From: JAPPFW01 sp965231815 | GTDB lineage: Bacteria; Actinomycetota; Acidimicrobiia; Spongiisociales; Spongiisociaceae | DNA length: 64,000 nt | Direction of reading: 5' to 3' | NCBI GenBank assembly: GCA_965231815.1 | Contig: OZ246890.1 | Coordinates: 992,001-1,056,000, forward strand | Shown: in pieces, positions 44,898 to 54,270 of the stretch | How the letters are laid out: the number at the start of each line of letters is the position of its first letter | Position numbering within the stretch: the first letter of the stretch is position 1 | The notes under the pieces: model-generated | Databases searched by the model: none | What the model was told of the DNA's origin: nothing | What the model saw: the letters and a program-made list of their open reading frames with translations, nothing else | Program-made: the position numbers and the translations under genes

Positions 44898-44942
44898 CTA
44901 TTAGTTGGGAGATAATGGAGTATGGGCAGACCAACAATGTAT
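44898..44942 (+). mobile_element. IS3 left-end fragment without terminal repeat
   Basis: ATTAGTTGGGAGATAATGGA then GTATGGGCAGACCAACAATG, matching the IS3 left end from about 30 bp inside the terminus to OrfA codon 6. The outer terminus is missing. It lies about 120 bp before the truncated antiporter gene. Confidence 0.8.
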
Positions 44943-45062
44943 CTGGCTCTTAAGGTCAGCAATCCACCGACCCACCGATTCCTGCAGACCGACCACGGGA
45001 GCCGTGTTACGAAGTACTGCGCGTAGCGTGAGCGCGCCCGAGATCCTCTGTAGGGGTACGTT

Positions 45063-46131
45063 GTGGTGGTGATCGCCTCCCGGACCGTGGTTCCTAGCTT
45101 GCTGCGATCGGTTGCCGGTCACCAGTCGTCCGAGGTGTTCCTGCTTACGGTGCTGGCTATCTGCTTCGGCACGGCGTATCTATCGAGCCTGCTCGATATC
45201 TCGGTCTGTCTCGGAGCGTTCCTGGCTGGGTTGATGGTCAGCGAGACCCGGGTGGCGGCCCGGGCGCTGGGCGAGGTGATGCCGCTACAGATCCTCTTCT
45301 CGGCGACCTTCTTCGTATCGATCGGTATGCTGCTCGATCTGGGCTACGTCCTGAGCAACGTGATGCTCATCGTCGCTCTCGCCGTCGGCGTGGTAGCGGT
45401 GAAACTGCTGACAACCGCGGTTGCTGCCGCGGCGCTTCGCCAGCCCAGAGCAGTGGTGGTGTCCTCCGCGCTGATACTGGCTCAGGTCGGTGAGTTCTCC
45501 TTCGTGCTCGAGAGAGCCGGAGAGCAGGTGGGTCTGATTCCGGCCGGCCTGCCCGGAGGCACCGATGCCTTCATCGCGGTGACGGTGCTGCTGATGGCGA
45601 TCAGTACCTACGGGATGCGCCTGGCGGAGACCGCCACGGCGAGCCTAGCCGGCAGAGGGCGCGGCGGGACGGAGGAGCCCGAAGGAGGAACCACGGCCGA
45701 TCCCCTCACCGACGACGGGACCTACCTGAGCGACCATGTCGTGGTGACGGGATACGGGCCGCGTGCCACGCCGCGTCCTCGACGCGTTCGAGCTTGCATC
45801 GGTCCCCTACACGATCGTCTCGCTCGACGCGCAGGCGGGCAAGGAGTCGGGACGCACCGTCCTGTCCGGCGACGTTTCACGCCATGTGATCGCCGAGCGG
45901 GCAGGTCTCCGCGACGCTCGGATGGTGCTAGCTGTTGACAGCCTTCCGGCAGAGGTTCAACAGGTCGCCCGTATTGCCCGGGAGCACAACCCCGATGTTG
46001 TGGTGCTGGCCTGGGCGGAGGATCTGGCCGGTGCCGCGACCCTGCAGCATGACGGGCTGGTGGATCACGTCGTCGCGGAACGGGAGGCTGCCCTCGATGC
46101 CCTCATCAATCACGCCCTAGGAGGGTCCTGA
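45063..46131 (+). pseudogene. Kef/CPA2 antiporter with TrkA-N domain, truncated and frameshifted
   Basis: The plus frame from 45063 holds only the last six or so helices of a CPA2 antiporter (VCLGAFLAGLMVSETRVAAR, SATFFVSIGMLLDLGYVLSN, ILAQVGEFSFVLERAGEQ), then the start of the TrkA-N domain, HVVVTGYG. Around 45755-45763 the frame shifts and the NAD-binding domain continues (RVLDAFELASVPYTIVSLDA ... VVVLAWAEDLAGAATLQHDG) until the MITE at 46120, which supplies the stop. The N-terminal half of the channel is missing. The gene is a relic bounded by an IS end and a MITE. Confidence 0.8.
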
Positions 46132-46231
46132 AAAACGAATCTTACGGGGTTCGGTGGTCGGTAAACCGCCTGGTCAGAGAGTTTCGGGTTAGCGGGTGAA
46201 CTCCTTTGTACGGGGTTTCTCAGCACCCTCC
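46120..46231 (+). mobile_element. 112-bp MITE, copy 2
   Basis: GGAGGGTCCTGAAAAACG to the mirrored CTCAGCACCCTCC, exactly 112 bp, with TA on both sides (46118-46119 and 46232-46233). It is inserted at the 3' end of the antiporter relic. Confidence 0.9.
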
Positions 46232-46235
46232 TAGG

Positions 46236-46740
46236 ATATTTCGAAGTTCCCGAGGCGGACACCGAGGCGGTGATGCACACCGTACTGGGATCCGATGACC
46301 TTATAGACGAAGCCGGGGACACCCGAACAACACGCGGCGACGGCCGAATCCCGTGACCACTCCAAGGATCGCCAGACCCGCTGATCCGGTTGGTGTTCGT
46401 GTGCGCGATGTGGCTCACGGGGTTCGATTCGCCGTCGACGTCGACGGTGTATCTCGATAAGCCGATGCGGAACCACCCGCTGATGCAGACCATCGCCCGG
46501 GCCAACCGGGTGTTCCCCGACAAGGACAACGGTCTGATTGTCGACTACGTGGGTGTGTTCCGGCACCTGGAGAAGCGCTAGCCATCTACGGCGCTGACCG
46601 CACCGGGTCGGCTCGGGATCTTCCGATCCGACCGAAGGACGATCTGGTGGCCGAGTTGTCGGGAGCGTTGGGCGAGGTTGCTGATTTCTGCGATGCGAAC
46701 GACATCGACCTCGACGACATGGAGGCGGCGACAGCGCCGA
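46236..46740 (+). pseudogene. Second HsdR relic (C-terminal part)
   Basis: Three frames together read WLTGFDSPSTSTVYLDKPMR, TIARANRVFPDKDNGLIVDY, LAIYGADRTGSARDLPIRPK and DDLVAELSGALGEVADFCDA: helicase motif VI and the following helical region of type I HsdR. It differs in sequence from the HsdR at 29.5 kb, so it comes from another system. Frameshifts near 46380 and 46578. Confidence 0.7.
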
Positions 46741-47144
46741 AGAGCACGACCGGAGCGTACGCAACTGACCGGGAAGGCTCTAAGCCGAATGGCCCGACAA
46801 ACCGACTCTCGGCGTTCGTCCGCCCTGGATCCATGGGGGGCAACGGAAGGACTGTCCGTTACCGTTACGGGGTGACCTGGGTCGATGCGCGAGGGTAGGG
46901 GATGAGTTCCTCGATTAGTCCCACAGGTGAACGCTCTCTGGGGTCACAGGTACCGTGCCTGACGCCGCTTCGCCGGTCACCGACCAGCCTTCGCGCCACT
47001 TCCGGGAATCCACGGTCTCGTTTTTCTGTGGGCGCTCGGTTCGGTAGGTGCAGTCACCGGGGTGAACCTCCCCGGGTTTTCCGGAGACTCAGGTGATCCC
47101 GGGACGGTCCAACTGGCAACCGGCAACCGGCTACCCTTCCCGCG
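46741..47144. other. Gene-free stretch with IS3 terminal fragment
   Basis: No gene supported. At 47063-47090 it contains TGAACCTCCCCGGGTTTTCC and GGAGACTC, the outermost 28 bp of the IS3 left end, ending abruptly. The rest shows no family features. Confidence 0.6.
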
Positions 47145-47570
47145 ATGCTGATCGTGAGCGATGCACACGCGGCCTTCACCGAGCTCGCACGGGTCGCTTC
47201 TCTCGGGGAACCCCTGCTCGTGCTGGGTGACCTGCTGAACTTCGTCGACTACCGGACCGGGATCGGGATCGCCGCGGATGTCTACGGCCGCGACGACGCT
47301 CTCGAATTCATCCGCAACCGCAGCACCGGAGACTGGGATGCGAACCGGCGTCCCTGGCGCTGGGCGGTCGCCGGCCGCGCCGAGGAGTCGGCGATCCGGA
47401 CCCGCGAGGAGGTGGTCCGACATCACGATGCGGCCCGGAATGCTCTGATCGATGCCGATGCCTATGTCATCTTCGGCAACGTCGACTGGCCCGAAGAAAT
47501 GGACGCGTCCCTCTCCGAAACGAACGTGGGTTACTTCCGGGCCACGGCCAGGGTGGTCAGCCATTCCTGA
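47145..47570 (+). CDS. Metallophosphoesterase, possibly C-terminally truncated
   Basis: 141 residues: MLIVSDAHAAFTELARVASL gives the first metal motif (Asp-x-His), LLVLGDLLNFVDYRTG the second (GDxxxFVDYR), and AYVIFGNVDWPEEM the GNxD motif. The usual C-terminal histidines (xGHTH) are absent; after GYFRATARVVSHS the frame stops. The gene is therefore either a shortened pseudogene or frameshifted just before the helicase gene. The start follows the IS3 end by 55 bp. Confidence 0.6.
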   Translation: MLIVSDAHAAFTELARVASLGEPLLVLGDLLNFVDYRTGIGIAADVYGRDDALEFIRNRSTGDWDANRRPWRWAVAGRAEESAIRTREEVVRHHDAARNALIDADAYVIFGNVDWPEEMDASLSETNVGYFRATARVVSHS

Positions 47571-47643
47571 CCACCCACCCGGCGCCGGCCCCGACAGCGC
47601 GGGACTACCGGCTTTTCCGGGTCCCGATCGGTTGGGCCGGGGC

Positions 47644-50550
47644 GTGGTGGTACTACCCGGGCATCCGGCGCCGATCGACAGTCGTGTCCGCGTGCGGGTT
47701 GACCGTGGCCTGCTGGACGACGAGAAGCGTCTGGCGGAGACTATCGAGATTCTGCACCGCGCCTGGGTAGCTCGAGAGCGAGTCGTGGTGGAGTTGGGCG
47801 TCGCCCAGGATGAACTCCGCCGTCCGGATGTCGAGGCATCTCCCGCGTGGCGCCTCGGACCAAACTTCACTTTCCTGCGGGAGCGGCTCCACTTCCTGGT
47901 GTGGGCCAACAATTGGGACCTCCGGAGCGGCAGGCCGGTCTGGTGGTGGGCAAGGAAGGCCGCTGGTCTCGGCGCCCGCTTGGACAAAGGCGCCGACATT
48001 TCTTTCCAGGGCGTACCGACCTGGGTGGACGGCGGGCCTCGCGGTCCGATGAGCCTCCCGGTGATACACGCCGAGTCCGTGGAGTCGGGCCGCCTCGCGC
48101 TCGTTCCGGCCCCGGCCGACTCCGCAGACGATCTGGCCGACGATCAGCGGGCGGCGGTCAACCACCACCACGGACCGGCGAGGATCATCGCCCCGGCCGG
48201 GTCGGGCAAGACCAGAACCCTCAATGCCCGCTTGCTCCATCTGGTCGACCGGAGTGGCGTCGAGCCCCGGCTGGTAACCGCGGTGGCATACAACAACCGG
48301 GCCGCCGCCGAGATGCGGACCAGGCTGGGGAGGCACGACCTCCATATCCGCACCATCCATTCGCTGGGATGGCGCATTCTCCGCGACGCTCGTCCCGGTG
48401 TCGACCTTCTCGGTGAACGGAGCGTGCGTGCCCGGCTCCGCCCCCTTATCCCGCGCAAACCCCGCCTCAACACGGATATCATCGGTCCCTACATCGAAGC
48501 TCTGGCCGACGTGCGGATCGCCCTGAAAGACCCGACGCAGGTCGAGCAGGAACGTGACGACGTGCCCGATCTTGCCCGGGTCGTTGCCGACTATCGCAGC
48601 CTGCTCACCGAGCGTGACGAGGCCGATCACGACGAGCAGGTGTACGGCGCCATCGAGATGCTCCTTGCCCGACCGGATCTCCGGCAGGGGTGGCAGCGGC
48701 GTTGCCGGCACCTCCTGGTGGACGAGTTTCAGGACCTCACGCCCGCCTACGTGCTCCTTCTCCGCCTGCTGGCATCGCCGGGCCTCGCGGTTTTCGGGGT
48801 GGGGGATGACGACCAGACCATCTACGGCTACGCCGGGGCGGATCCCGCCTTCCTCCTGGACTTCGAGCGGTTATTTCCGGGCGCCGCACTACACGCCCTG
48901 GAAGTGAACTACCGGTCCCCGCACGAAGTGGTGGAGGCGGCCTCGGCGCTGCTCGGGCGCAACCGCCGGCGCGTACCCAAGACCATCCGGGCGGCCGGGG
49001 AACCCCGGCGCGGGACCCTCCGCATCCTCGAGGCACCCGGATCGACCGTAACCTCCGAGACGGTCTCGGTGATCGCCGGATGGATGTCCGAAGGTGTCCC
49101 TCCCGGCGGAGTAGCGGTGCTGGCGCGGGTCAACTCCGCCCTGCTCCCGGTACTCGCCGGTCTCGACGAGGCCGGGGTTCCGCTGAGTTCACGAATAGCG
49201 CCCGGTCTGCTGGCCCGGACCGTGATGCGGGCGGCCATGGCCTGGATACGTCTGGCCCTGAACCCGGATGAGATGTGGCGCCAGGACCTTTTGGAGGCGG
49301 CCCGTCGTCCTCCCCGTAGAATCAATCGCCTCTCTGCCGAACTTGTCCCCACCGGGATGCCGGTCACGCTGCGCGGGCTCGCCCGACTCGCCCGGGACCT
49401 TGAGGGACGACAGGCCGAGGCCTGGTCCGGCTGGATCGACGATATTGGCCGGGTCGTGGACGCGGCCGGTACCGGGAGTTCCGGCGCCGTCCTGGACGAA
49501 CTCATAGACACCGTCGGGCTGGGCGGCGCAGCCGATCTGCTCGACCGGGGGCGGACCCGAGTCGACCGGGCTGCACACTCCGACGACCTGGTTGCCCTCC
49601 GCCGGACCGCGGTCATCTACCCTGAAGTTGGGAGTTTCGAGGATCGGCTGCGGACCCTCTTGAACCGCCACTCGAGGTCGTTCGATACTTCCGCTGCCGG
49701 AGTGACCCTTTCCACGGTCCACCGCGTGAAGGGCATGGAGTGGGACCGGGTGGTGGTATTCGGTGTGGACGACGGGCTAATGCCCCACGCCCTGTCCGAT
49801 GACATCGAGGAGGAACGCCGCGTTCTGCACGTGGCTGTAACGAGAGGCCGCGACCGCGTTCTGGTCGTGGCGGATGCTGACAGGCCTTCCCCCTTTCTTG
49901 TCGAATTGAGGGGCGAGACGGTCCGAGCCGTCCCCGTTTCCGCGGCGCCGGTCGCGCATATCCCCGACCCCTCGTCCCCCTCTGCTGCGCCTGTCGACGA
50001 GGATCTGCTGGAAAGGCTCAAGGCCTGGAGGTTGGAGACGGCAACGGAGCGCGGGGTTCCCCCATACGTGGTCTTCTGGGACCGCACCCTTGAGGGGATC
50101 GCCGCGGCGCGCCCCCGGTCCGAGGTGGAACTGTTGGACGTATACGGAGTCGGGCCCGCCAAGTTGGACGAGTATGGCGAGGACATCCTCGAGATAGTGC
50201 TGGGCGCTCCCGCTTCTCGCACCCGCGCGCAGAACCTTCCGGTGGATCGACCCCAACCGGTCGGGGGTCGTGATTCCTCAAGGACGCAGCCGGTGGATCA
50301 AAATTTGCTGGCGGCGCTCAAGGATTGGCGAGCGGAACGAGCAAGGGACCTCGACGTTCCCGCCTACACCGTCTTCACGAACCGCTCTCTCGACGCCATC
50401 GCCGCGGCGCGACCCCGGTCCGAGGAGGAGTTGCTCAACCTTTACGGCGTGGGCCCTACCAAGCTTCTTAGGTACGGTGAGAAGATTCTCGAACTGGTGC
50501 GGGAAACGCCTGTTCCTGGTCGGGATGACGATTCTCCGGACCAGCGATGA
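47644..50550 (+). CDS. UvrD/PcrA-type helicase with two HRDC domains
   Basis: About 968 residues from a GTG at 47644 or 47647. An actinobacterial N-terminal domain of about 160 residues (WWWARKAAGLGARLDKGAD) precedes the SF1 helicase core: Walker A IIAPAGSGKTRTLNARLL near 183, motif II LLVDEFQDLTPAYVLLLRLL near 359, DDQTIYGYAGADPAFL, and motif V-VI STVHRVKGMEWDRVVVFGVD with VAVTRGRDRVLVV. Two similar C-terminal HRDC domains (about 785-855 and 884-955), each with IAAARPRSExELLxxYGVGP, follow. HRDC domains bind DNA and target repair helicases. The gene is intact, unlike its surroundings. Confidence 0.88.
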   Translation: MVVLPGHPAPIDSRVRVRVDRGLLDDEKRLAETIEILHRAWVARERVVVELGVAQDELRRPDVEASPAWRLGPNFTFLRERLHFLVWANNWDLRSGRPVWWWARKAAGLGARLDKGADISFQGVPTWVDGGPRGPMSLPVIHAESVESGRLALVPAPADSADDLADDQRAAVNHHHGPARIIAPAGSGKTRTLNARLLHLVDRSGVEPRLVTAVAYNNRAAAEMRTRLGRHDLHIRTIHSLGWRILRDARPGVDLLGERSVRARLRPLIPRKPRLNTDIIGPYIEALADVRIALKDPTQVEQERDDVPDLARVVADYRSLLTERDEADHDEQVYGAIEMLLARPDLRQGWQRRCRHLLVDEFQDLTPAYVLLLRLLASPGLAVFGVGDDDQTIYGYAGADPAFLLDFERLFPGAALHALEVNYRSPHEVVEAASALLGRNRRRVPKTIRAAGEPRRGTLRILEAPGSTVTSETVSVIAGWMSEGVPPGGVAVLARVNSALLPVLAGLDEAGVPLSSRIAPGLLARTVMRAAMAWIRLALNPDEMWRQDLLEAARRPPRRINRLSAELVPTGMPVTLRGLARLARDLEGRQAEAWSGWIDDIGRVVDAAGTGSSGAVLDELIDTVGLGGAADLLDRGRTRVDRAAHSDDLVALRRTAVIYPEVGSFEDRLRTLLNRHSRSFDTSAAGVTLSTVHRVKGMEWDRVVVFGVDDGLMPHALSDDIEEERRVLHVAVTRGRDRVLVVADADRPSPFLVELRGETVRAVPVSAAPVAHIPDPSSPSAAPVDEDLLERLKAWRLETATERGVPPYVVFWDRTLEGIAAARPRSEVELLDVYGVGPAKLDEYGEDILEIVLGAPASRTRAQNLPVDRPQPVGGRDSSRTQPVDQNLLAALKDWRAERARDLDVPAYTVFTNRSLDAIAAARPRSEEELLNLYGVGPTKLLRYGEKILELVRETPVPGRDDDSPDQR

Positions 50551-50884
50551 TGGTCAGGTGGGTGTGCAGAGGTAGGGTTGAACTACCTGTGACGGGAACC
50601 GTCGAGACGGGATAGGGTGGCCGAGGCGACCATTCAAACCATCGAGATCCATGAACGCTTGCGGGACGGCAGACGGCACGGGTCACCCTCACCATCAATG
50701 CGATGATCAAGCAGGTGAACCACCACCCTCCGGTACCGTTACGAGTTCCCCGTTCGATGTCATGGGCCGCGGAGCCCGGTACTCACATCGAGGAACTTGA
50801 GGGTTCGTACGAGTTCCATGTAGTCGATGGGGGGATATCGGTCGTGTACGCGCTGAGGGCTGAAGGGACAGTTTCCTGAGTTTC
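50551..50884. other. Mostly gene-free stretch with one short frame
   Basis: Nothing is firmly supported. An ATG frame at 50703-50879 (58 residues, ending EELEGSYEFHVVDGGISVVY then ALRAEGTVS) has plausible coding content and could be a small antitoxin-like protein or a relic, but no family could be named. Confidence 0.3.
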
Positions 50885-51268
50885 GAGAACCATTTCCGCG
50901 CCGAGAACCGACGGTGACGAACGCGGTGGCATTGGTCTTACGTTCCGAGTCAAGCGGACGCGCAACGGCTGGCTATAAAAAGTGTGGGCCCAGCGAGTTG
51001 TAATCGCTGGGAAACCGACCAATTTAGGGCTCGGCGTCTTCGACGGCGACGCTGGCTTAGGCCCGACGACGAGCGCTCAAGAACCGCCGCGAAATTGAAG
51101 CAGCAGAGACCAGCGAGGCGGCGGGATCTCTACGTCCACGCGGGCGACCGAAATGGTGATCGCCCTGCACCGTAACGGCTGGAAGCAGGGTAGCCGAACA
51201 GAGTCAGCATTGCGTAACGGGTTCAGCCACCATGCCTATCCGAAGCTCGGTACACAGGTGGAGTAGAC
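50885..51268 (+). pseudogene. Tyrosine-integrase N-terminal relic (DUF4102 Arm domain)
   Basis: Pieces in different frames read LTFRVKRTRNGWL, KVWAQRVVIAGKPTNLGLGV, ARRRALKNRREIEA and VIALHRNGWKQGSRTESALR followed by NGFSHHAYPKLGTQ. Together they follow the Arm DNA-binding and core-binding parts of P4-like integrases (LGLGxYPxVxLAEARRxA). Stops and shifts interrupt it and the catalytic domain is absent. Confidence 0.6.
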
Positions 51269-51337
51269 CCGTCTTAGTGGACAGTTTCGGGCTTGTGGAT
51301 GGGTGAGGGTGGGTGGTCTAGCCGGAGTCCGGCGAGT

Positions 51338-54040
51338 TCACTCGGCGCGTGGCTGCGTGTCTTGGGCCGAGGCCGACGGAGGTGCGGGCGCGAAGTATCC
51401 GACTACGAGGAGGAGGAGTCCTACTCCTAGGAACGAGACCACTCGAGCCATGGTGCCGGTGTTGCTCAGGTCGAAGAGGAATAGCTTGACGACTACCACA
51501 CCCATTAGCGACGCGCCACCCAGCCATATGGCTCGCCGCACTAGGCGCATGCCGACCACCATGCCGGAGAGCCCGGCAAGACCCCAGACGATCGACAGCG
51601 AGGCTTGGAATGTGGTGGAGTCGACCATCGTGTCGAAGCGGAACGGAACTTCCGCCCAGTGGTGGATTGTCCTGGCCACGACCATGGTCAAGAGGATGAT
51701 GCCCACGACGGTGAGAGGCGGGGCCCAGTTCTTGTCCACGAGGGGTTGGTTGGCGATGTTTGGTTCGGAGACGGCGAGCTTTTTCCAAGCGGCGATCACG
51801 ACGACTATCAGGATGGTGACCAACTCCAGCGGGTTGAGGAGCGGCAGGTAGGTGAGTGGAAGCGCGTCGCCGTCGGATGTGAGGTTGGTGGAGAGGGCTA
51901 CCAGTCCCAAGGCGAGGATGACCGGACCCGAGCAGGCAAGCAGGTAGGTCCGCCAAAGGGCCACCAGCGGCCATGTCAGAGTCAGACGCAACAGCATGGT
52001 GCCCCCGACCAGTGCCAGCACCGCAAGCAGGGCGATGCTGATCGGCCAGGTCCCTGAAGCGATCCGATCAACCTGCCAGTGGACCTCCGTTGCTGCAAGG
52101 AAGGCCACTGTCCAGTAACTGGCGGTGTGCATGGTCGGGACCGCCCAGGAGAAGGAATCCTCACCTGCTCGCAGCGCCACGTAGTACGTCGCCAGCCCGA
52201 CGATCCACGCGGCCCATCCGTACATGCCCAGTGGATGGTCCTGCCGGGTGAGTGCCAGGGTCAAGAACACCACCAGGGCGGGGAGGAGGGATACTCCTAC
52301 AGTTTGGAGCCGGGGCCAGGCCATCCGCGGTGCAGCCAGAGCCAGGCCGGCGAGTGAGACCGTGACGAACACGATCGCGACGCTCAGCCTGCCGTTCGCC
52401 GGGACAAAGACCACCGTTTCTGCGAGCCCGGCGAAGATCCACCACCCGATACCCCACACGACTGCCAGCCACGTGAGGGCTACGGTATCGTCTCGCTGTT
52501 CTCCTTTGATTTTGAGGTCGATCAACCGGCCCGAGAACAGTGCCACAACGGCGATCAGCGACGCTCCGAGGAAGTATCCGTTCAGCAGCGCCGTCAGATC
52601 GGCTCGCTCGTAGATCGATCCGTCTGCCAGGTGGACGATGAACGACAGGCCGCCCAAGACCTGGAGAATGCTCCCACCGTAGGTGGCGAGGCGCCGGCGC
52701 CGGCGGATGCCGAACCATACGAGAACGCCGCCTTGGACCACCCAGGCCACCGAGGTGTATTGGGCGTCTAGCGCGAGAGGAACCGCGATTGCCACGAAGG
52801 CCACCGATAGCGTCGAGTAGGAATCTCGGAGGGCACGGGACTCGTGACCGAGGCGGTGGGCTATGGCTGCGAACAACCCGAGGATCACAGCCAGCGTCCC
52901 GGAACTGATCGCTGTTCCGTACTCGAAGTGGTCGGCCAAGATCCACTGGAGGCCGAGGCCGGCAAACGGCAGACCGAAGACGAACGGCGCGGTCATCCAA
53001 TCCTGGACGTCGGGGGGTCTTCGCGCTGCAAAAACGAGGGGGATAGTCAAGTACATGAGGACCAGCAGGGCGATCAAGGGCTGGGTAGTAGACCAGCCTC
53101 CCTCCCCGTACCTCTGGACGAGCCAGAAAGCGGTAACTCCGAGCGTGAAACCAAGACCCAACAGATTCAATTCAGGCCAGGTCTTGAACCAGGCGACGGC
53201 AACGATCGCGGCGCTCAGCATCACGTAAAAGCCGAATACGAGAACGTGGTCTTCGGCGTCGGAGTAGGCAAGGACCGGGGCGAGGAACCCACCGATGATT
53301 CCCAACACAGCCAGGCTACGCGCATCCTCGAGCACCGCTAGGACGCCCGCGCCGACAGTGACGGCCACCACGGCAGCAGCGGCAGCCGACGCCGGGAGCA
53401 GGTCGTAGACCGCGTGCGCTACATAGGTAGTCAGGTAGAGGACCGCTATCCCGCCCCCTTGGAGGCTGAGCCCGTAGATCGGGTTGCGATCCCGAACGCG
53501 CCGGCCCACCACCAGCAGCAGCACACCGAAGAGGGAAACCAGGACGTGTCGAACCTCGATGGTGAGCGTGATCCAACCCTGCTCCAAAGCCACCCCGAGC
53601 AGGAACCCCAGACCGAGAAGCGACAGCAGAACGCCTACCTTGACGGGCACGTTGCCGGTCGTAGCCCAGGTCTTGACCGGATCGAAAAGGCGTCCCACGA
53701 CATCGTACGAGGGATCCTGATGGGCGAGGGGCCCATCCTCAGCAGACGGAACTCCGTCACCCGGCGTAGCAGCCGGCTCGACCCTCCGTGACTCGGCCCC
53801 GGGAAGTGGCTTCGCCGCGACTGGAACCGCGATGAGTTCCGATGGATCTACTGGAGGGAACGGTTCGAGTGGCTGATCCTCGAGGATCTCCGGGGCTACC
53901 CTCGGCGGGCGTGCTTTCTGATCCTGCTCGACATGTTCCGGCCCGTCTTCGGACTCCGCAGGCCGAGAAGCAGGAGCCGACTGTCTCTTCTCGAGAAGGT
54001 CCACTCGCTCGGTGACCCTCTGGATCCTCGCGGAGAGCAC
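51338..54040 (-). CDS. DUF2339 multi-pass membrane protein
   Basis: 900 residues. The first 60-120 are charged and Pro-rich with a coiled-coil stretch (IQRVTERVDLLEKRQ), followed by more than 20 hydrophobic helices. GVLLSLLGLGFLLGVALEQG and SLQGGGIAVLYLTTYVAHAV are the DUF2339 hallmarks. The in-frame start is GTG 54040, but a further membrane helix (SLGFLVFLIAIVGAAVFAFF) lies just upstream in the same frame without a start codon, while MPETDRRLE sits in another frame at about 54133. A one-base indel near 54115 has probably cut off the true start. Function unknown. Confidence 0.82.
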   Translation of the reverse strand: MLSARIQRVTERVDLLEKRQSAPASRPAESEDGPEHVEQDQKARPPRVAPEILEDQPLEPFPPVDPSELIAVPVAAKPLPGAESRRVEPAATPGDGVPSAEDGPLAHQDPSYDVVGRLFDPVKTWATTGNVPVKVGVLLSLLGLGFLLGVALEQGWITLTIEVRHVLVSLFGVLLLVVGRRVRDRNPIYGLSLQGGGIAVLYLTTYVAHAVYDLLPASAAAAAVVAVTVGAGVLAVLEDARSLAVLGIIGGFLAPVLAYSDAEDHVLVFGFYVMLSAAIVAVAWFKTWPELNLLGLGFTLGVTAFWLVQRYGEGGWSTTQPLIALLVLMYLTIPLVFAARRPPDVQDWMTAPFVFGLPFAGLGLQWILADHFEYGTAISSGTLAVILGLFAAIAHRLGHESRALRDSYSTLSVAFVAIAVPLALDAQYTSVAWVVQGGVLVWFGIRRRRRLATYGGSILQVLGGLSFIVHLADGSIYERADLTALLNGYFLGASLIAVVALFSGRLIDLKIKGEQRDDTVALTWLAVVWGIGWWIFAGLAETVVFVPANGRLSVAIVFVTVSLAGLALAAPRMAWPRLQTVGVSLLPALVVFLTLALTRQDHPLGMYGWAAWIVGLATYYVALRAGEDSFSWAVPTMHTASYWTVAFLAATEVHWQVDRIASGTWPISIALLAVLALVGGTMLLRLTLTWPLVALWRTYLLACSGPVILALGLVALSTNLTSDGDALPLTYLPLLNPLELVTILIVVVIAAWKKLAVSEPNIANQPLVDKNWAPPLTVVGIILLTMVVARTIHHWAEVPFRFDTMVDSTTFQASLSIVWGLAGLSGMVVGMRLVRRAIWLGGASLMGVVVVKLFLFDLSNTGTMARVVSFLGVGLLLLVVGYFAPAPPSASAQDTQPRAE

Positions 54041-54270
54041 CAGACAATAGAAAAAGGCAAAGACCGCTGCACCAACAATCGCAATGAGGAATACGAGGAA
54101 ACCCAGGCTTCTAACCTCCGATCAGTCTCGGGCATGCTACCAACGGAAACGCCGCCGAAAACGACTGAATCCCCCTGTTGTCGTTGAACTGCTACAAGAA
54201 ACGGCGGGCGAGGCCCTTGCCTCACCGCGATCCGTTCCGTTTTTGGTGCGTTGTCACACCAAGAGTACCT

